64,000 bases of DNA from Ascaris suum (lineage: Eukaryota; Nematoda; Chromadorea; Rhabditida; Ascarididae). The position numbers were made by a program, and so were the translations under genes. Where the stretch lies: contig CM024188.1 of assembly GCA_013433145.1 (NCBI GenBank), forward strand, positions 4,543,501 to 4,607,500, written 5' to 3'. Under the pieces are notes generated by a model. The model did no database searches. It was not told the origin of the DNA and saw only the letters and a program-made list of their open reading frames with translations. Position 1 is the first letter of the stretch. Every line of letters starts with the position of its first letter. Below, piece by piece: positions 48,000 to 62,770 of this stretch.

Positions 48000-50900
48000 C
48001 TTGGCCTTGGCTGGTTTATCAAAATAAATAACTGATTATCCGTAAAAATTGTTCGCACCTCAAACGTTACATATTTCTTTACTCATTCGACGTGAAACAG
48101 GTAAGAAACAGGTAAGATGTCAGTGCTTGGGAGCACGACGAATATCCACGAAAGGTAATGCTGCTATTTGAACTTGGCAACTTGTCATAATATAAAGTTG
48201 TTGGCATTAGTTGAAGAAAAAATTCGCAATAAGCAGCGCTAACATGATAGGTGGCTACTAGCCAACGTTAACCACAATAATATTACAACGCAAACAACAA
48301 TAAATATCAGTGCTTTGTTTGCAGGAGCACTTCCAACAAAACATCACATTATATTGCATTAACAGCCACACAAAGAAACCTAAAAAAGTGAGCGAGAAGG
48401 ATATGGAAAAGCATATTATCCACAATAAAGTTTTTTGCATTTTTGCTGAGTGTTTCGGTGTTTATGTAAGCACAATCAAAATGCATATTTAAGTTGCACA
48501 ACTTCATTTGTGCTCAAGAGACAAACCGATAGATACATCATTTGTTTGAAATTCATAGAGTACTAAAGAGAAACTACGAATTGTTGAAATGAATGCATGC
48601 ATATTCTCCACTGCGAAAAAAGGCTGGTACTATTGAGAAGAAGAGGAATATTGCTATGGGAGTGCATTTAACGGAGAACTATACCTTTTTAAATCGTCAT
48701 TTTAAGCTAATAAACAAAATGTAGTATATAGTATAAAAGTATACACCTTGCTGCTTCAGGGAAATATGGGTCATATTGGGAATCATTATTCAGCGTGTTT
48801 CAGTAGGCCGCCGACTTTCCATTTCTCATATGCATAAATTTATCGTGTATTCGTCGGCATGGAAATACCCCTATAAAATAGGTTTTGTGGGATTCCTGAA
48901 GCTATCACTGGAATTCAAATTTTCTATGTGAAACAGAGAGTAAAAATTTAAAAACCACCGGAAAGTCTAAACGTTGCAATGCAGAAACAGTTTTAAAGAA
49001 CATATTAGACAAATTCTCGAAACGTTAATAATAAATACAGTAGTGGAAATTTAGGTGCTTGCAAAACGGATAAACGTGAGACAGTGAAAACGAAATGAAG
49101 AGGAATCAATGAATTATTGAATGAGTGCATCATAGAAAAAGCCCCTCAAACTACAGCTAAATGACTGTTAACAAAGCACAATTTCTGCAAACCTCTGAAG
49201 ACAAGAGCAACAAACATTTTAATAAACAATAAATTGAGAGAAGTGCAACGTTGTGCTGCTAAAATGTTGCGTAAAATGAAGACGTTCCTTTTACGCCGGC
49301 GCTCTCTCGTTGAAATATCCTTGCAATCGTTTTTCAAAAATGCAGTAACGTCAACATCCGCTGGAATTTACCTGGTATTTTGTTTAATCACAGAATAATG
49401 ATAATAAAGATAACTGACAGAGGTGCGCAATATTGCCGGAAGTTTCTCGCTTAACTTCACATCAATGGGATCTTTAACAACTCAACAGTGGTTAATCAAG
49501 TTGGCCGTTGAAAGCAAACACAAATTTATGCGTCATACACCCACACACACCGGCATGTACATGTGGTACACGCATCACAGGTGAGTGCCGACCTAGTTTC
49601 GCCGAAGATTGTCACTGCGAGAATTGTGAACAACATTACGCCCATTGATCGAGTTGATTCCGAGCAGAAAAAATATTGATGTGCAGCATTCGAGTTTTTT
49701 TTTTTTGGGCACAGATTTATTAAGAGTATTCATTTTATGTTAATTTAAAGACTAGTATGAACTCAGTATATATTTTAGATGCGATATTGAAGTGTTTCGC
49801 TCTAAGTTTTCGCCGCAAGCATGTGATTATATCCGTCAAAGCAAACAGTGCAGCATTATCTCATCAATGTTTGAAGTGAATGTGCGTCAAGGACATCTTG
49901 AAATTGCCTATCGTTATATGTCTATGAACTTTTTGAATAAAATGAGTGCGCATTTTGCTCACGTTGGTCTAGAACTTTTTTAATGAGCTCTTAAGGATGC
50001 CGAAAATTTAGGAATGACTGGTGTATGTTATATAAGAAGTATAAAAGTAGTCATGAATAGGTGATTTTTGATGAGTGCAATTGTAGCATGCACCATTCAA
50101 AGAGGAATCAACACTTTGCTAAAATCTGCAACACATAATTTGAGCATTAATTGCCTCTTGAATTTTCCTTTAGATCTTGCACTCCTCCTTTAGTGGTACC
50201 TTTTGGCTATTATCTGCACTAGTTCATACCAGCGATAGAACTTTTATAACCGGGCTGATGTTGTGCCATCTACCTCGGCTCGGCTACGTTTAAGGAATTC
50301 AAGCCGGCTGGCTGTTCAAAATTTTCCTACTATAAAAACAACCAAATATTGCTCCTGTGAGTAACCCTCAGAGTTGAGGACAAAGGTCCTAACTATAAGT
50401 TTTTTGACCTTCTTTCTAATTATTGCTGACAAATACCGAGCAGACAATCACGGCACTAATTTAATGGACAAACTCTGAACATCCCTGATAATGTTTGAAG
50501 AAAGTCAAATTTTATTGCATTCAATATGTTGCTTGATGTCAATGTAAAAAGTGGAAGAACATTCTCAGATTCGTTCAGCAAAAGATGTAACAAGAGTGAC
50601 ATTTGGGTGCACAGAACTGCGTCAATCAAAACTTTGATGAAGGCCGTCTTGCAAGCTGCAAGATGTGACAACGAATTTTTCATCTACTTTTATCAGTCGA
50701 CATCTCGAAACATTTCCTAGCGGAATAAAACATAGCAACAAGTGGTGTAGAAGTGCATGAGGAAGGCTCATATAATGTGATTTTATTTTCGGAATACTGG
50801 AACGCTGTGGGAATAATCAGTACGACTAAAGCATTAACTGCGATATCCATTTGCCATGCTACTAAACAACTGTATCGTTGAAGCAACTGAAGCTTGACTG

Positions 50901-53900
50901 CGAAAGTGAAGAAAAGAAGTCGTGGAGGTGACAAATATATTCCTTTTGAAATTGAAGACAAAAAACAATTAAAATGAACCCACTTATTAGAAATTGTAAC
51001 TGTCAGACTTGATACCTCTAAATTTGTTACAAGTTATGAGACAAGGACCCAAGCAAGCAACCACATGAAAGTAACGAAACGAGGTGAGAGGGAGGGCTTA
51101 CAAATAAAGAAGCATGTAGAACTTAACGCATTTTCCATTATTATTACAAGCGAACAAATAGGACAAATCAGAGAAGATGAATGTACGTGATTGCAAGTAT
51201 CCATTTTAGAATTTTCAACGTGTTATAGACACTGCTAAAAATTTGGCGAAATTTCAGCACAGTAAAGAGCTGAGTCGAACATTTTAATTGTGGGCGACAA
51301 ATCTCTTCATTAGAGCACAGCGATTTAGCTCCGATATCAGTACTCGGTGAATGTAGCTAATTATACCTATCTTAATTTAGCACGTTCATGTTTGCTTTCC
51401 CCCATTTCTCCATTCCTCATGATCTTTGCTATTCTTTTTCTCCTTTTTTTTTTCGTGGAGGACGGCTTTAACTGCACATCATTTTAAAAGCAAGCGCATG
51501 TCATGATCAGTTTTGAAAGCCCGATCCGAAAAGCACCAGAAAGAACATGAGCCCAGATTCGGTATCAGCACCTACTGAGTTGCTAGTGGAACCTGGCAAG
51601 GCAGTGTTGTCTCCGTAAATTTTGCGTTCAAGTTTTTTCACCAGGGTTTGCTTCAAGAGCGAATTCCGTGATTCAGTTCGATGGATGATCATTACAAAAC
51701 TTTGCACATTTTGATCACAAAGCGTCTGTCAGCTGTAAATTTTATGAAACTACGTCTGACTATGTGATCTTATTAGTTTGAAGTAATGATGTAATAATTG
51801 AATAATTGTTTGCACTTTATACAAATCCGCATCTGACTATTAGTAATGTGCAAATACCGAGCACAATGTCCTTTTAAGAGACCTCCAAAATGAGATCTGC
51901 AGGGAAAAAAGAGATCTCCAGGAAATAATTTTCTATTCTTTTGGAAAAGGGTGGAGGGGGAAGGAATGTTCCCAATAATCGCAATGATATGATGGAGAAA
52001 CATGAAAGTACCACTTATGGTTTCACTTGTTTATCGCTTATTCGTTGCAGAAATCCCGCTTTCACTCAGTAATATAACCAATCGGGTTTAAGGATGCGGT
52101 AAAAATATTGTATCTGATCGTTAACGCAGCAATCGCAAAAAATGCATGAGCGTGAGTGAGACCAATGATCGTGTTGAGGTTGGACAGGATGCTCCTGCCC
52201 ATGTCTGCTCAGAAGTGGTACCGTTGGTTCTGAAAAGAAATCTTTTGAGCCTAATTCTGGAGGGCTCTATCCGCTGACTTACGGAAATGCAAAGCATGTG
52301 ATTTTCAAAAAATCAGTAATAGAATTGAAGAAAAGCCAATTTAATGGAAAAACTTTTCACGTTGAGGTAATAACTAGCGAGGAGCAGAAGAGGATGGCTG
52401 AGAGGTGAAAATTGTAGGTGGTCCCTCACCATGAATGTAGTGTAATATAAAGATTGGCTTACCCCTGTGTAGAATTCATTCTTCCTGTACACAAACAGAA
52501 GCTTGAAATACAAAACAGAGGCGCTTAAAGAAATATATTAGTTCTTTTGCAGCTGCAAAGAAATAAGTGCGACAGGAAAAGTGCACCTTGAAACTTTCTT
52601 AATAATGGTGCGTCAGTTAAAAGGCAACAGTTCAAAAAGATTATATTCTGGCGAAAATTACGACTTGTTAGCCTTGAACAAAATGCGTCTCTTTGTGAAT
52701 CTTTCAACTCGGAAGGCTAGAAAATTTTGTCCTGGCTAAATCCAAAAAAGCTTTTCCTCTGATAAACCGGGGAGGTTGGTTTTATAGCAGCAACTTTGCC
52801 AGTGTTCAATTGATTTTAACACACTTGACTGGGACTGTCATATTCTGAAAATAGCGGTTGCTAAGAGTTCTAATTTTCTTCAGAAAACCGTACATGATGA
52901 AAAAATGCCCCGGAACAACATACTCGATTCATCGAAGCATGCTTTGTAATTTCCACACGGTCACGCTCCGGCTGGATCAATATGCAACGTTAAAGGCACG
53001 TGGAATTTCGCGACGCGAGTGTTCTGCTCGTTCTCAATTGAGGAAAACTTTGAAATCATAGCGATGGACTTTCTTTTCTCATGTATGAAGTCACTTACTT
53101 CCTATAATGATGGTTACATCATTATGTTTCTATTTCGTTCTGTGTTTTGGACTTCGCCACGATTGTACAAAAGTTCATTTGGAATAATCTTTCATTATTG
53201 CGTTGAGCATGCTAGCACTGCCTTTCTCGTCTGAATGCAGCCATTCTTCGGCACCTCTTAAGGACCTAATTCAACTTTCTTCTATTAGCTTCCATGTGCA
53301 AAAACTTTTCAGTAATTTGCTTTGCCCATTCTCGTGCTAACAATTACTGCTGCTGTATCCCTACGATGCCACTGTGTGCTACGGCGGTCACACCTACTGT
53401 GAAACCTGATTATGCTGAAAAGGTGAATTATTGGACCGCCAATCGCTGCCGATAGCGCCTTTCAGGTTTTTTTTTTGCCTCAGCAAAAACCGCTGTGATT
53501 TCTCAGCACTTGCTTCAGCACATTTTTAGAGATATTTTTTGGAATCAAAACCTGATTGACTTGTTCTTCTGGAAACGGAATTATGCCGAAAATTTATGCT
53601 GATTGAGGGATTTTTTGAGGCTAAGAAAAAGTTGTTTAAATTCGTTGATCTGCTATCGGGAAAGTGGTCACAATATTTTCACTGACTTGCAATTATGATA
53701 AAAACTGACTGTTAAAGGGTGTTTCGTTATGGGTCCGATGAAATGCTCGCCTATCCAGGGTCATTCTTATTTATTCGGTAATTCTGTCGAAGAAGTTAAA
53801 AAGCTCTTTTTTTATTGGCGGTGCATAGCGCCCATTTTATAATGCTCAAGCAGCGCTCTCAGAATAGTTACGAGAATTTAATGAATAACTAAAGGCCAAT

Positions 53901-56900
53901 GTTTTTAGTAAAACTTCTCTATACTAATACAGTATGCGCCATACAGATGCGCAACGTGCTAATTGCTAATGAAGTGGGATCGTTTCCAGCTTTTGTTCAG
54001 TCGACGAAGAAACTATATTTGGAAGACGCATGCTATACTTTGTAGTGGCTCGTTCTTAGTAATTGTTTTACAGTTGGTGACATTGTTGCATTCTTGTTTA
54101 TTAATTAAATGCAATCATATGAAAGCAAATCTGTTCCGCTTCATGCTTCAAGCAGCCGATTTTTGTACCATGTTTATTTATTATGGTGCGTGTCGACGCA
54201 AAAAAAAAGATTTGAGCACTAGTTTTCTGAAGCTTTACTATAGCCCGAATTTCTCCTTCTTGAATGAATGAACTAATTAACGCCACAAAAATGTGGAATT
54301 CGAAAACAACTGTGTGCAAAATTGCAGAAACATGAATTTTGGGTTTTGAGATCATTAACCTAGAAGCTTCATCGATACGAAGACGGGTGCCTTTTTTGTT
54401 ATTCTGTGCCATGTGTTCGAATAACGAAGGAACGTTTACAGATCGATATCGTTCACCAGACTCCTTATGGAACTTTTTCCTAGTTTTCCTATTTATAAAC
54501 ATGACATGGCCTTCCATGAGGAAATAGGAAGCTTTGCTTAGGATGAACGACGATGGATTCTCAAAAAAAAAAAAAAAATCTGAATTTTCAGAAAAATCTA
54601 TTCTCAGCGACAAGCCCAGCAAGACTATGTTATGCCCACTGTGGTATGATGCGTTTGCTTTCATAACTAAAAAGCTGAAAATCTTTAAGTTATCTCACCA
54701 CTAAATGCTCTCGAATGATGACGGCGTTTAAAAGTTCTCAACTATTGACTAGAGGAAAATGCCTTATTTCGAACGTTCAAGTAGCTCAAACTTCCGCAGT
54801 TTATTAGGAAGTGTTTGTTGAGCGCTAAATGTCGATGAAGAAATTTCATCAATGCTTACACGAAGTGCATTTCTTGCAATTTGCCTTTGAAAGCACCTCT
54901 TTCCCATTTTCAATATGGAATCAGCCAGCAATTAATGCTAAAGTGCTTTCCTTCGAGAATGTCTTGACGTCCATAATGCATCGCTTTTTTTTTGCCCGAA
55001 AAAGTTAATATAAAACGTGCGATAGAATATTGCATAAATGGTTTTCTGCTTTCGAAGTGCGCAAACTTTCAACAGTTGCCGCCTACAATACAGGGTATAC
55101 AAGTGATATCTTTTGGTGAGGAGGAGAAGGGCTTTCCAACTTTGAGCTTCCAAAGTTCTATTTGAAAACGCCTGTATCTTTATATACAACCTGCAATCTT
55201 TCTTTGTTATTTAAGATACTTTTACAGGTAAGGCTAATAGACTATAAAAAACATACTACCAAAGCATGATGTAATTTCAGCCTGTTTCTTCGCCATGCCT
55301 TTCACGGCGAAGAAGTGAGCCAACGTGACCGAAGAAACACACAACACGGAAAGAATGAATGGATGAAACAGCTATTAAGCACTGCTTATGTAGGGCAGTG
55401 AAGTACATGAAGGTGCAAGGTTTTCACATTTGAGATACTGATTCAATAGGGATGCAATTGGAAGCTTTCCAAATTTGAACATATCTTCAAGAGAAATGGA
55501 AAGTGCAAGCTTTTCATAATTCGACATCTGTTCACTCGACGTCCATTTCTTGATTCGTCAGTTGCAGCCATATACCCGTCCATTCATCGAAGCCTTTGAA
55601 TCGGATGCTCTTTCATCACTCAGTTGCCCTTTAGTAGTTCTATGCACATCGTTTTGTTTGGCTCAATAGCTTCCTTCCTTGCTTTCGCGACAGCCTCAGC
55701 CTTTAGATTTATTTTTGGCAGCCGTGCACCTACCAGAGGGCATTTCCTAACAAGTTGACATCTAAGAGAAAAATTGTTTTTATGAAGCCACAACAGCACG
55801 TTCAGAAGAGCTCAGTGTACCTCTTATGTGGGTAGCTGGGATAAACTACGAGTGTGACAAAAGGTAAAGAGCAAGGCAAATTGAAACAATGAAATAATGA
55901 ACAAAACAAATTGAAATAGTGTTGGTTTCAGTAGCAATTTTGAGAACGCTCACTGCAAAGGTTCAGTTGCTGTATCATGCCGATGGCCGAGGTGGCATTG
56001 ATAGTTTTATACAAAAACCAACTAAATACAGGAATCAAGAAGACTGCAGAAGACTGCATATAGAGCATGTGAACACAAAAAATTGAGCAAAAAAAACATT
56101 CAATTTACTGCTCATCGAAACACTAAAGAATGTTTCGAACGTTGCCATAACGGTGATGAGTTTTATCCGTTGAAGAAAGCGCGCAAAAGTAAAATGGTGA
56201 CAACCAGGTTTGATAGAGGAAGGCAATTAACAGCGCTACAAATATACCAAAAATCTGTCGGTGTGAAATGTGCATTTCGGTCTGTACCCGCCTATAAACG
56301 TTGCGATTTTTAGAATATTGACGAGCGTGGCGTGCACGACCAAAACTGTTGGCCATACATTTCTCTTTGGTGGAAAATTCCTATTAAACTGCTAATGACT
56401 TGCTTTATTCTTACTGCCTTATTTAACCAGAACGTTTCAGAAAACCTTTTTTAGCCAATATCAATGTTTACTCAAATCCATATGCCCCATATGGTTAGAA
56501 AAAATGATTGAGTCATCCATTTTCTATTGCAATACAAAAAGCACAATACGTTTCTAAAGGCAGAGGTAATGAAATTCGACAGCAAACGAAATTCGTTCCA
56601 ATGAAAGAGTAAACATAGTGGTAGTTATTTAAACTTTGCTTCACCATTCTACTGCACCAAAGTTATCCCGTTTACCTAACCTCCGCAAAATACGTGTTAA
56701 CTTTTTGCCGTAAGATTCATTGGTTTGCTATGTTGTAAGGCGGCCTATGTTGTCGACGCCAGGTAATTAAGCATGTGTCGCCGAGTTTATATGCAGTACT
56801 AAATGTGGAAAAAAGGAAGTCTCATGACAACTCATAACGAATGGCTTTGCAAATTGTGCCGCTTAATTTCTTGCCACAAATTTAGCACAGAATATTCCAA

Positions 56901-59900
56901 TACGTGCTGAGGAAGTTGTGTTCTGAGTTTCACTCAAACCATAATGAAGCGAATGGAGGAAACTAATAGAAATTGCAATTTCCGCTCCCTTTCATTGGAT
57001 AAACTAAATGCGTAATTGCCAACAGATCATATCTCTTTGCGAAACACCGCCTTCACGAACTTCTCAGCTCGAGCGTTCGAAAAAGCTTGTACAGTGCACC
57101 AAGGTTGTTGTTACTAGACTAGTTTAAAATGAAAGTATCTCTAGTGGAAAATGCATACAACTGTTTTCCGCTTTTACCTGCCCAAACTTCTTTCAAGGTT
57201 GATCGATGAGTGTGGATTATGATGTGAGAGGTAGTGATATAGTGCGCATTAAACACACCTATCTTCTGTGGCTTCTCTTTCGGAACTCCCTGACAAACGG
57301 ACAAATACACACCTAAAACCGGACAGGTGTACGCGCAGACACGATGATGACGTTAATGGCTGAACTGCTTGCAGATCTACGACAGTGCATAATAGGAAAT
57401 CATTCGGATTCGCTAGCACTGTGTTCTGTACCACCCACAAAAATTTCAGCACTATCATTTTTAGCACAATTCTGCAGATTTATGAACATGCTTGTAGAAA
57501 TGACCTTTGACCTAGACATACGAGCTTCTTGACGCCTTTAGTGCAGCGTTAGATGGAATGATTGATGAGGGTTCTTGTTTTATGAGAGCTTGAAGCATGA
57601 ACTGTGCTTCGAATTTCTCACCAGCTTAGAGCAGCTCAGTGGAATTCAGTACTTCTATCCTACAAATAACACAAGTGTTAAAAGAAATAGACGTTTCAAA
57701 GATGTTTTCAAGTAGAGTTTTAACCAATTCCCTAGCTAGCACGCTAAGAAAAAGAAAACAAAACCAGACGTTCGTACTTAAGCTGCCATACACAATGAAC
57801 TTACATCAAGCATGCAGCAATAAGTGAAGTTACAAAATTTCCAAACTACAGAGTGTAAATATTGCACCAAAAGAAAAATAGTGGACGATATTTTTATCAT
57901 CTGTCAAAACGTTTAGTGGCGATGAAATGTACATTTTTAGAATGGTTATAACATTATTGTTAGATCGCCATTAAGCCGTATTATTGCATCAGATCAGATT
58001 TTATTTTTATATGCGAATGGTGCGATCAATTAAACGAGGCTTACGTGCATAGAGGACTGGACATCTGCTCGACAAATAATATCAGTGTATGAAAGAATTA
58101 GGACTTCATTCCAATGTAATTCGACATGCTATGAACAGTGAGCGCGATTGAAGGAAATAAGAGCGATGAAACATAGTCGATAAACGTATTATTGAGAGAT
58201 ATACGGGAAGAACAAGTGACAACTACTGTTTTATTACTGTTGATAGTAATTCAGCACTCAAAAATGAAATACGCGAAATGAATGCGTTTTCAGCATATTA
58301 AAGCTTTGTTCATGAAGATCTTGGTGATGACACGCCTCGAAAAAAAAAATGAAAAGTAGAAAAAATGATTCCTAAGATGGCCACATCTGCAAAGTTATCG
58401 ATACTGCAGGAAGCGATGAATAAAGCTTTATGGCCAAGTGTACAGTTTATCAATATATTGCGATCATCTTTCGTAGTCATCTTCCATGTTTAATAGACTG
58501 CTCAATTTCAGAGGACGAGGATTAATGAGGCTGATCAGAATGACACAATTATGGATGATCTTACAGCATGTGGAGTGGTTTTTTAGCGAAAACGATTACT
58601 GGTGATGCATACGTGAGCAAAGAATCTGAGTGCAAATGCATAGGTCCGCCTTATTCCGCGCACTAATGCTGAAACACTTGAGGACCTCTTCTTGTTTCTT
58701 TTGTGCAACCATCAGCAACTCAGGAAAATCCTCCGTCATTCATCCATGTTCTCTCTATATACATACTGTATACATATTGCTATGCGTGAAAAGGTTGCGA
58801 TAGTTCATTCAGCTGCTCTCGCTTTTCTTAAACATAGAAAATGGCGACTATCAAGCCGCATTACTGTAAAACATTTACTTTGTTCCTTGTTTGTTTGATA
58901 AAAAGGATGTTACCTCAAGTTATGTTTTGTATTATTGCATTCTTCATGAAGTACTATCCTAGTCGACAGCGAGGGCTGGTCTGAATTCTTCATAGAATCG
59001 AAATGGTGAGAGATTGTTTAAGCAAAGTTGTGCGCTAATCGTATTATTAAATTTTTCTCGCGGCTAAGCCAATATGAAAGCACTAAAGGAATTCAGCGAC
59101 TCTTCCAAGTGCATGGTCGAAATACTTCCCCATTACTTTCCGAATATGTGAGATATTTGATTTTTTTTCATGTGTGTGTGTTTGGAGGTGCAATTTTTTA
59201 TCAGTTCTTTAATGCGAATCGCAGGCAGCAATATTGCGCTGAAGAGATTCTCGAAAAAAAAATCATTTATTTCTTTGAAAGAAGCAGCAAATCTTTATGG
59301 ATAAAACGAACATTTTCTTTTGTGAAAGCATACGCAACTTTGCATTTCCTAAAATGCACCCAAATAAGTTGCAGATCGACCGTTAAAGTTCACAACGAAG
59401 TTTTCTTCATAATATTCGATTAAGGCTATTTCTGATTGGAAGATGAATGCATATACATAGATTGCAATCCATCGAGTAGAAATTACACACTTCCATCGTA
59501 GCGAAATACCTTAGCAGTATCCGGTCGATTTGAAAGCGATGAACGATGCGTACTGTTCGAGATACGAAAGCAAAAATCTCATGTGGAGTGTTTACGATTC
59601 TTCTTCATGAGTGCGATGAAGGAATAAATGTCACGCAACCAATTAGTGCATCTTCATTCTTTCCGAACTTCCGATATTTATGCTCAAGAATGGCTCTCAT
59701 TATCCATATATTCACCTTCTATTTCACCCAACAAAGCGAACATTTCTCTTTTGATTTCTCACACTGAGACAGGCGAACTTCTATAAAGAAAAATCGCAAT
59801 GCAGAAGGCCTAGGAAAAATTTTGTGGATCATTTTTATGTGCACAAGAAATCGATAATCCATGTCTATAACTCCTCGTGGGCAATAGAAAGCCAGCCAAT

Positions 59901-61550
59901 TTGAGTGTTAAGTATTTGATTTTGAGAAATGTTTTCTAGACTCTCAAGAACAGGAATTTATAATACGAACGTGGAAGGAAGAAGTGAGGAGAGTCTCCAA
60001 TGGGAAACAGTTAAAACTTTTACAAGAGAAGACTAACCGTTTGTTTTAATTTCTGGGAAGGTATGCCGTGTAAACTAAATGAGCGTTAAAGTTTAAAAGA
60101 CAAGAATGTCGCGTCTGGCACACATTTTGAAGCACCGTCATGAATCGCTAAGTGAATCAATTCCCTCTTAGGATTTCTGTTTTTGCAGGTTAAAAGTTCG
60201 AAGTTCAAAAGAATGTCGCACTGAGTCGAAGTCGAATGGCTGTCTTTCAGTAGCCTAGAGACTTACAAAACTATTTTTTATGCAACGACAAGAAAAAGCA
60301 CAGCAAAACGTGTTTTCTAAAAGTGCCCCATAGATCAGCACGGAGCGAGCAGAGAGTTTGCAAAAAATTGCAAGACGCATTAATGCGTAAAATATGGACA
60401 GCAAGACCAGGTCGAGTGCAGAAATGAGATCATTGCTTCGGAGAAGGGTAAATCCGCCTGTGAGGATTCCGTAACGTTTGAGCAGCTCAGGACCTTCTTT
60501 TAGCAGCTGCCCAAAACGGTTTATAGCTTAGCCTTGCCTCTGCATTAACGTCTGAAGAAATATATAGATGCTATCGAAGATTCAACCTTGCCATTTCCTC
60601 TCTGAGTAGAAAAGTAAGGTTATGCCAGTGGGCATACTTTGCATTCATTGAAATGTAGCTGTTGATCCCCATATGTTTTATTCCCCTTATCTGTGCAAAT
60701 TCCTTTCTCGGCCATAATTCGAAACGTTTGTAAAAAAAGAATAGTGATGGCACTGCTGAAAGAGTCCACGTTAACGCATGTTTCTCATTATCACCCATTA
60801 GCTTGACGTTGTCGTTTTCTGCGTTGCCAACAATCTTTTGAGAAGCTGCTCTAGCTTTCCTGATATCAGAGTGGTAAATGACGTCTATTTTCTGAGAAAT
60901 TTTCGCTCAAGCAGACGATGACATCTTCTGTGACCGATACGTCGCCATTAAATTGGGCTACCAATATACTTCAGTTTAACGGACGCCTTCTATAAATCGA
61001 GCTATACGAAAATAGTGCGCAACCTTGAGGCTTATACGGCAGGGCTGTGTAACACTGGTTAGGAAACTTTCTGTCTAAGCTTGGTTTCGTGGTAAAGATC
61101 AGAGATTCTTCTTTCTGTGTTCATACAACCCTGAGCTAGGTGTACGGGCGCAGTATCTAGGAATCGCTTCGGTATCTGCCTTATGTAAATGAGGTTCCAG
61201 AAAATTTACACACCCGCTGTAAACTCAGTGTTGATGGTGGAAATATATGCCATACCGTTGTTAAGTGGGACACCGATTGTCAAACGCTTCTTTCAGTGGA
61301 AACATTCCTCATATATCTGTCAAAAAGTGCTCGTTTCAATATACCAACATTCTTCGTTTGTGCTAACATAATTGACTGTCACTTTTACATTTGCTTGTCG
61401 CTTTGGTGTGCTTGATATATTTGTCACTTCTGATTCTCGAATCCATTGGGATCCGAAACTCACCTTCACAACTATCCCAAACTCGTCCCACCATTTGCCA
61501 ATTGCGCTAATTTCCACTGCGTATAGTGGGCGCTGTGCCCATCCACATCC
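48000..61550. other. Gene-poor intergenic DNA
   Basis: No exon chain with agreeing phases, no domain and no RNA gene recognised here on either strand. Open frames (up to 187 codons at 54101-54664, minus) have phenylalanine- and lysine-rich, AT-driven composition and contain poly-A/T runs. A short hairpin (CTTCGCC...GGCGAAG) occurs near 55288-55312. Confidence 0.5.
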
Positions 61551-62329
61551 GTCATGCTGAATTTCCATTGGTGTCTAGCCTAATGTACGGAAGATGGGCC
61601 CAGTGAACGGATCTTCATGCTGAGGGGGGGGGGGGGGAGGGATGCTACGTGACTGATCAATCGTGTCTCCGCGGAGGCGCGGAAGCCCTTCACCCTCGCT
61701 GGGACTGCAACGGTAGTTTCTGCGCCCCGAAAAGCTCTGCGGATCGAGGGAATTTCGGATACAAGGGAGCCACGCAGGTTAGCCAGGGCAAATGGTTTTG
61801 AAAAACGCCTTACGCGACCGTCTTCGAATTGTGCATGTTATTGTGCTGTATCGTTTCCAAGTACAGCTGCAACAGATGCAATTTTTGAAAGGTTGCAATC
61901 CTGATGTGTCAGTCGCAATCGTTTGATAAAGAAGCTACCGCTGAAGTCCAAAAGGTACGTTTGAAGCCATGGTGACAAGATTTGTCGGTATATAGCGCTT
62001 AATAGGTTGGAGCAAGAAATGTTCAGTGCTCAATTGATCTGAGGGAGTGTGGTAATGTTATGTTTCTTTGGAACAAGCAGGTACTCGTGAACCTCGCTAT
62101 TGCAAAAGTGATAGAAATGAGGTGATAAACAGTGCGTGTTTTTGGCACATGTGTGCTATGTAGTAAAGTTGCTGAAAATTGTTCTTATTTTGACTTCTGT
62201 AATATAGACAAGATTCTGGCAAATTGTTTGTTCATATTTTGGTGCACTTTCATTTTATTTTTATTTTATTTCCTTTTATGCTTTATTTTTTGAAATATTG
62301 CATAAGTTCGTTCGAGAATTACGCTTCGC

Positions 62330-62770
62330 AAATGAAAGTGTGAGCAGATGCAGATCACCGGGTCCTGTTTGTATGGGAGTGGCTTTGACTAATCGCTGCT
62401 GTCAAACACTGGCCATAACAACGAAACCGACGATGCAAGTGGAATGCCGAGCTCTCGAAGGTAGCTACCCCGCAAATTGCATCATGATTCATGGTGTCAT
62501 CGATGGCTTCTGTAATACCTGGATGTATTGACATGTGCTGAGGTTCCTTGCTAAAAGCATGCTGAAGACATGGAATTCTAGACTCCACTGTAGTGCAGAG
62601 TTGTGCGTGAACATACTAGAAAGAATTTCAACTCGCAGGATAGTTGTGATACAGGCCCATAATGTGGCGCTTTTTTCGCACGTCATTGTCTTCGCATATG
62701 GCGGCTACGTTTACAATTTTCCATGTCTTAGGGCATCTTCCCGTTGAAATGATGCAGTTAAATAAGCCAC
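62330..62770 (-). pseudogene. Decayed non-LTR retrotransposon reverse-transcriptase fragment
   Basis: On the minus strand one frame reads LFNCIISTGRCPKTWKIVNV, which fits the 'F..sl..G..P..WK.a.v.Pi' region before the RT palm in non-LTR elements. After a stop, another frame gives ESRIPCLQHAFSKEPQHMS and TEAIDD, comparable to the 'QHGFr.grSt..ql' and 'alD' segments. The pieces need at least two frame changes and contain stops, so it cannot be active. GC-richer sequence on both sides (about 61.55-61.77 and 63.1-63.35 kb) may belong to the same old insertion. Confidence 0.5.

Noticed and set aside
54101..54664. 187-codon minus-strand frame
   Set aside because: Contains a poly-Phe run from a poly-T tract and shows no family motif; the composition is as expected for AT-rich non-coding DNA.
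59028..59423. 131-codon plus-strand frame
   Set aside because: Starts inside AT-rich intergenic DNA, with no domain, no splice partners and no family resemblance.
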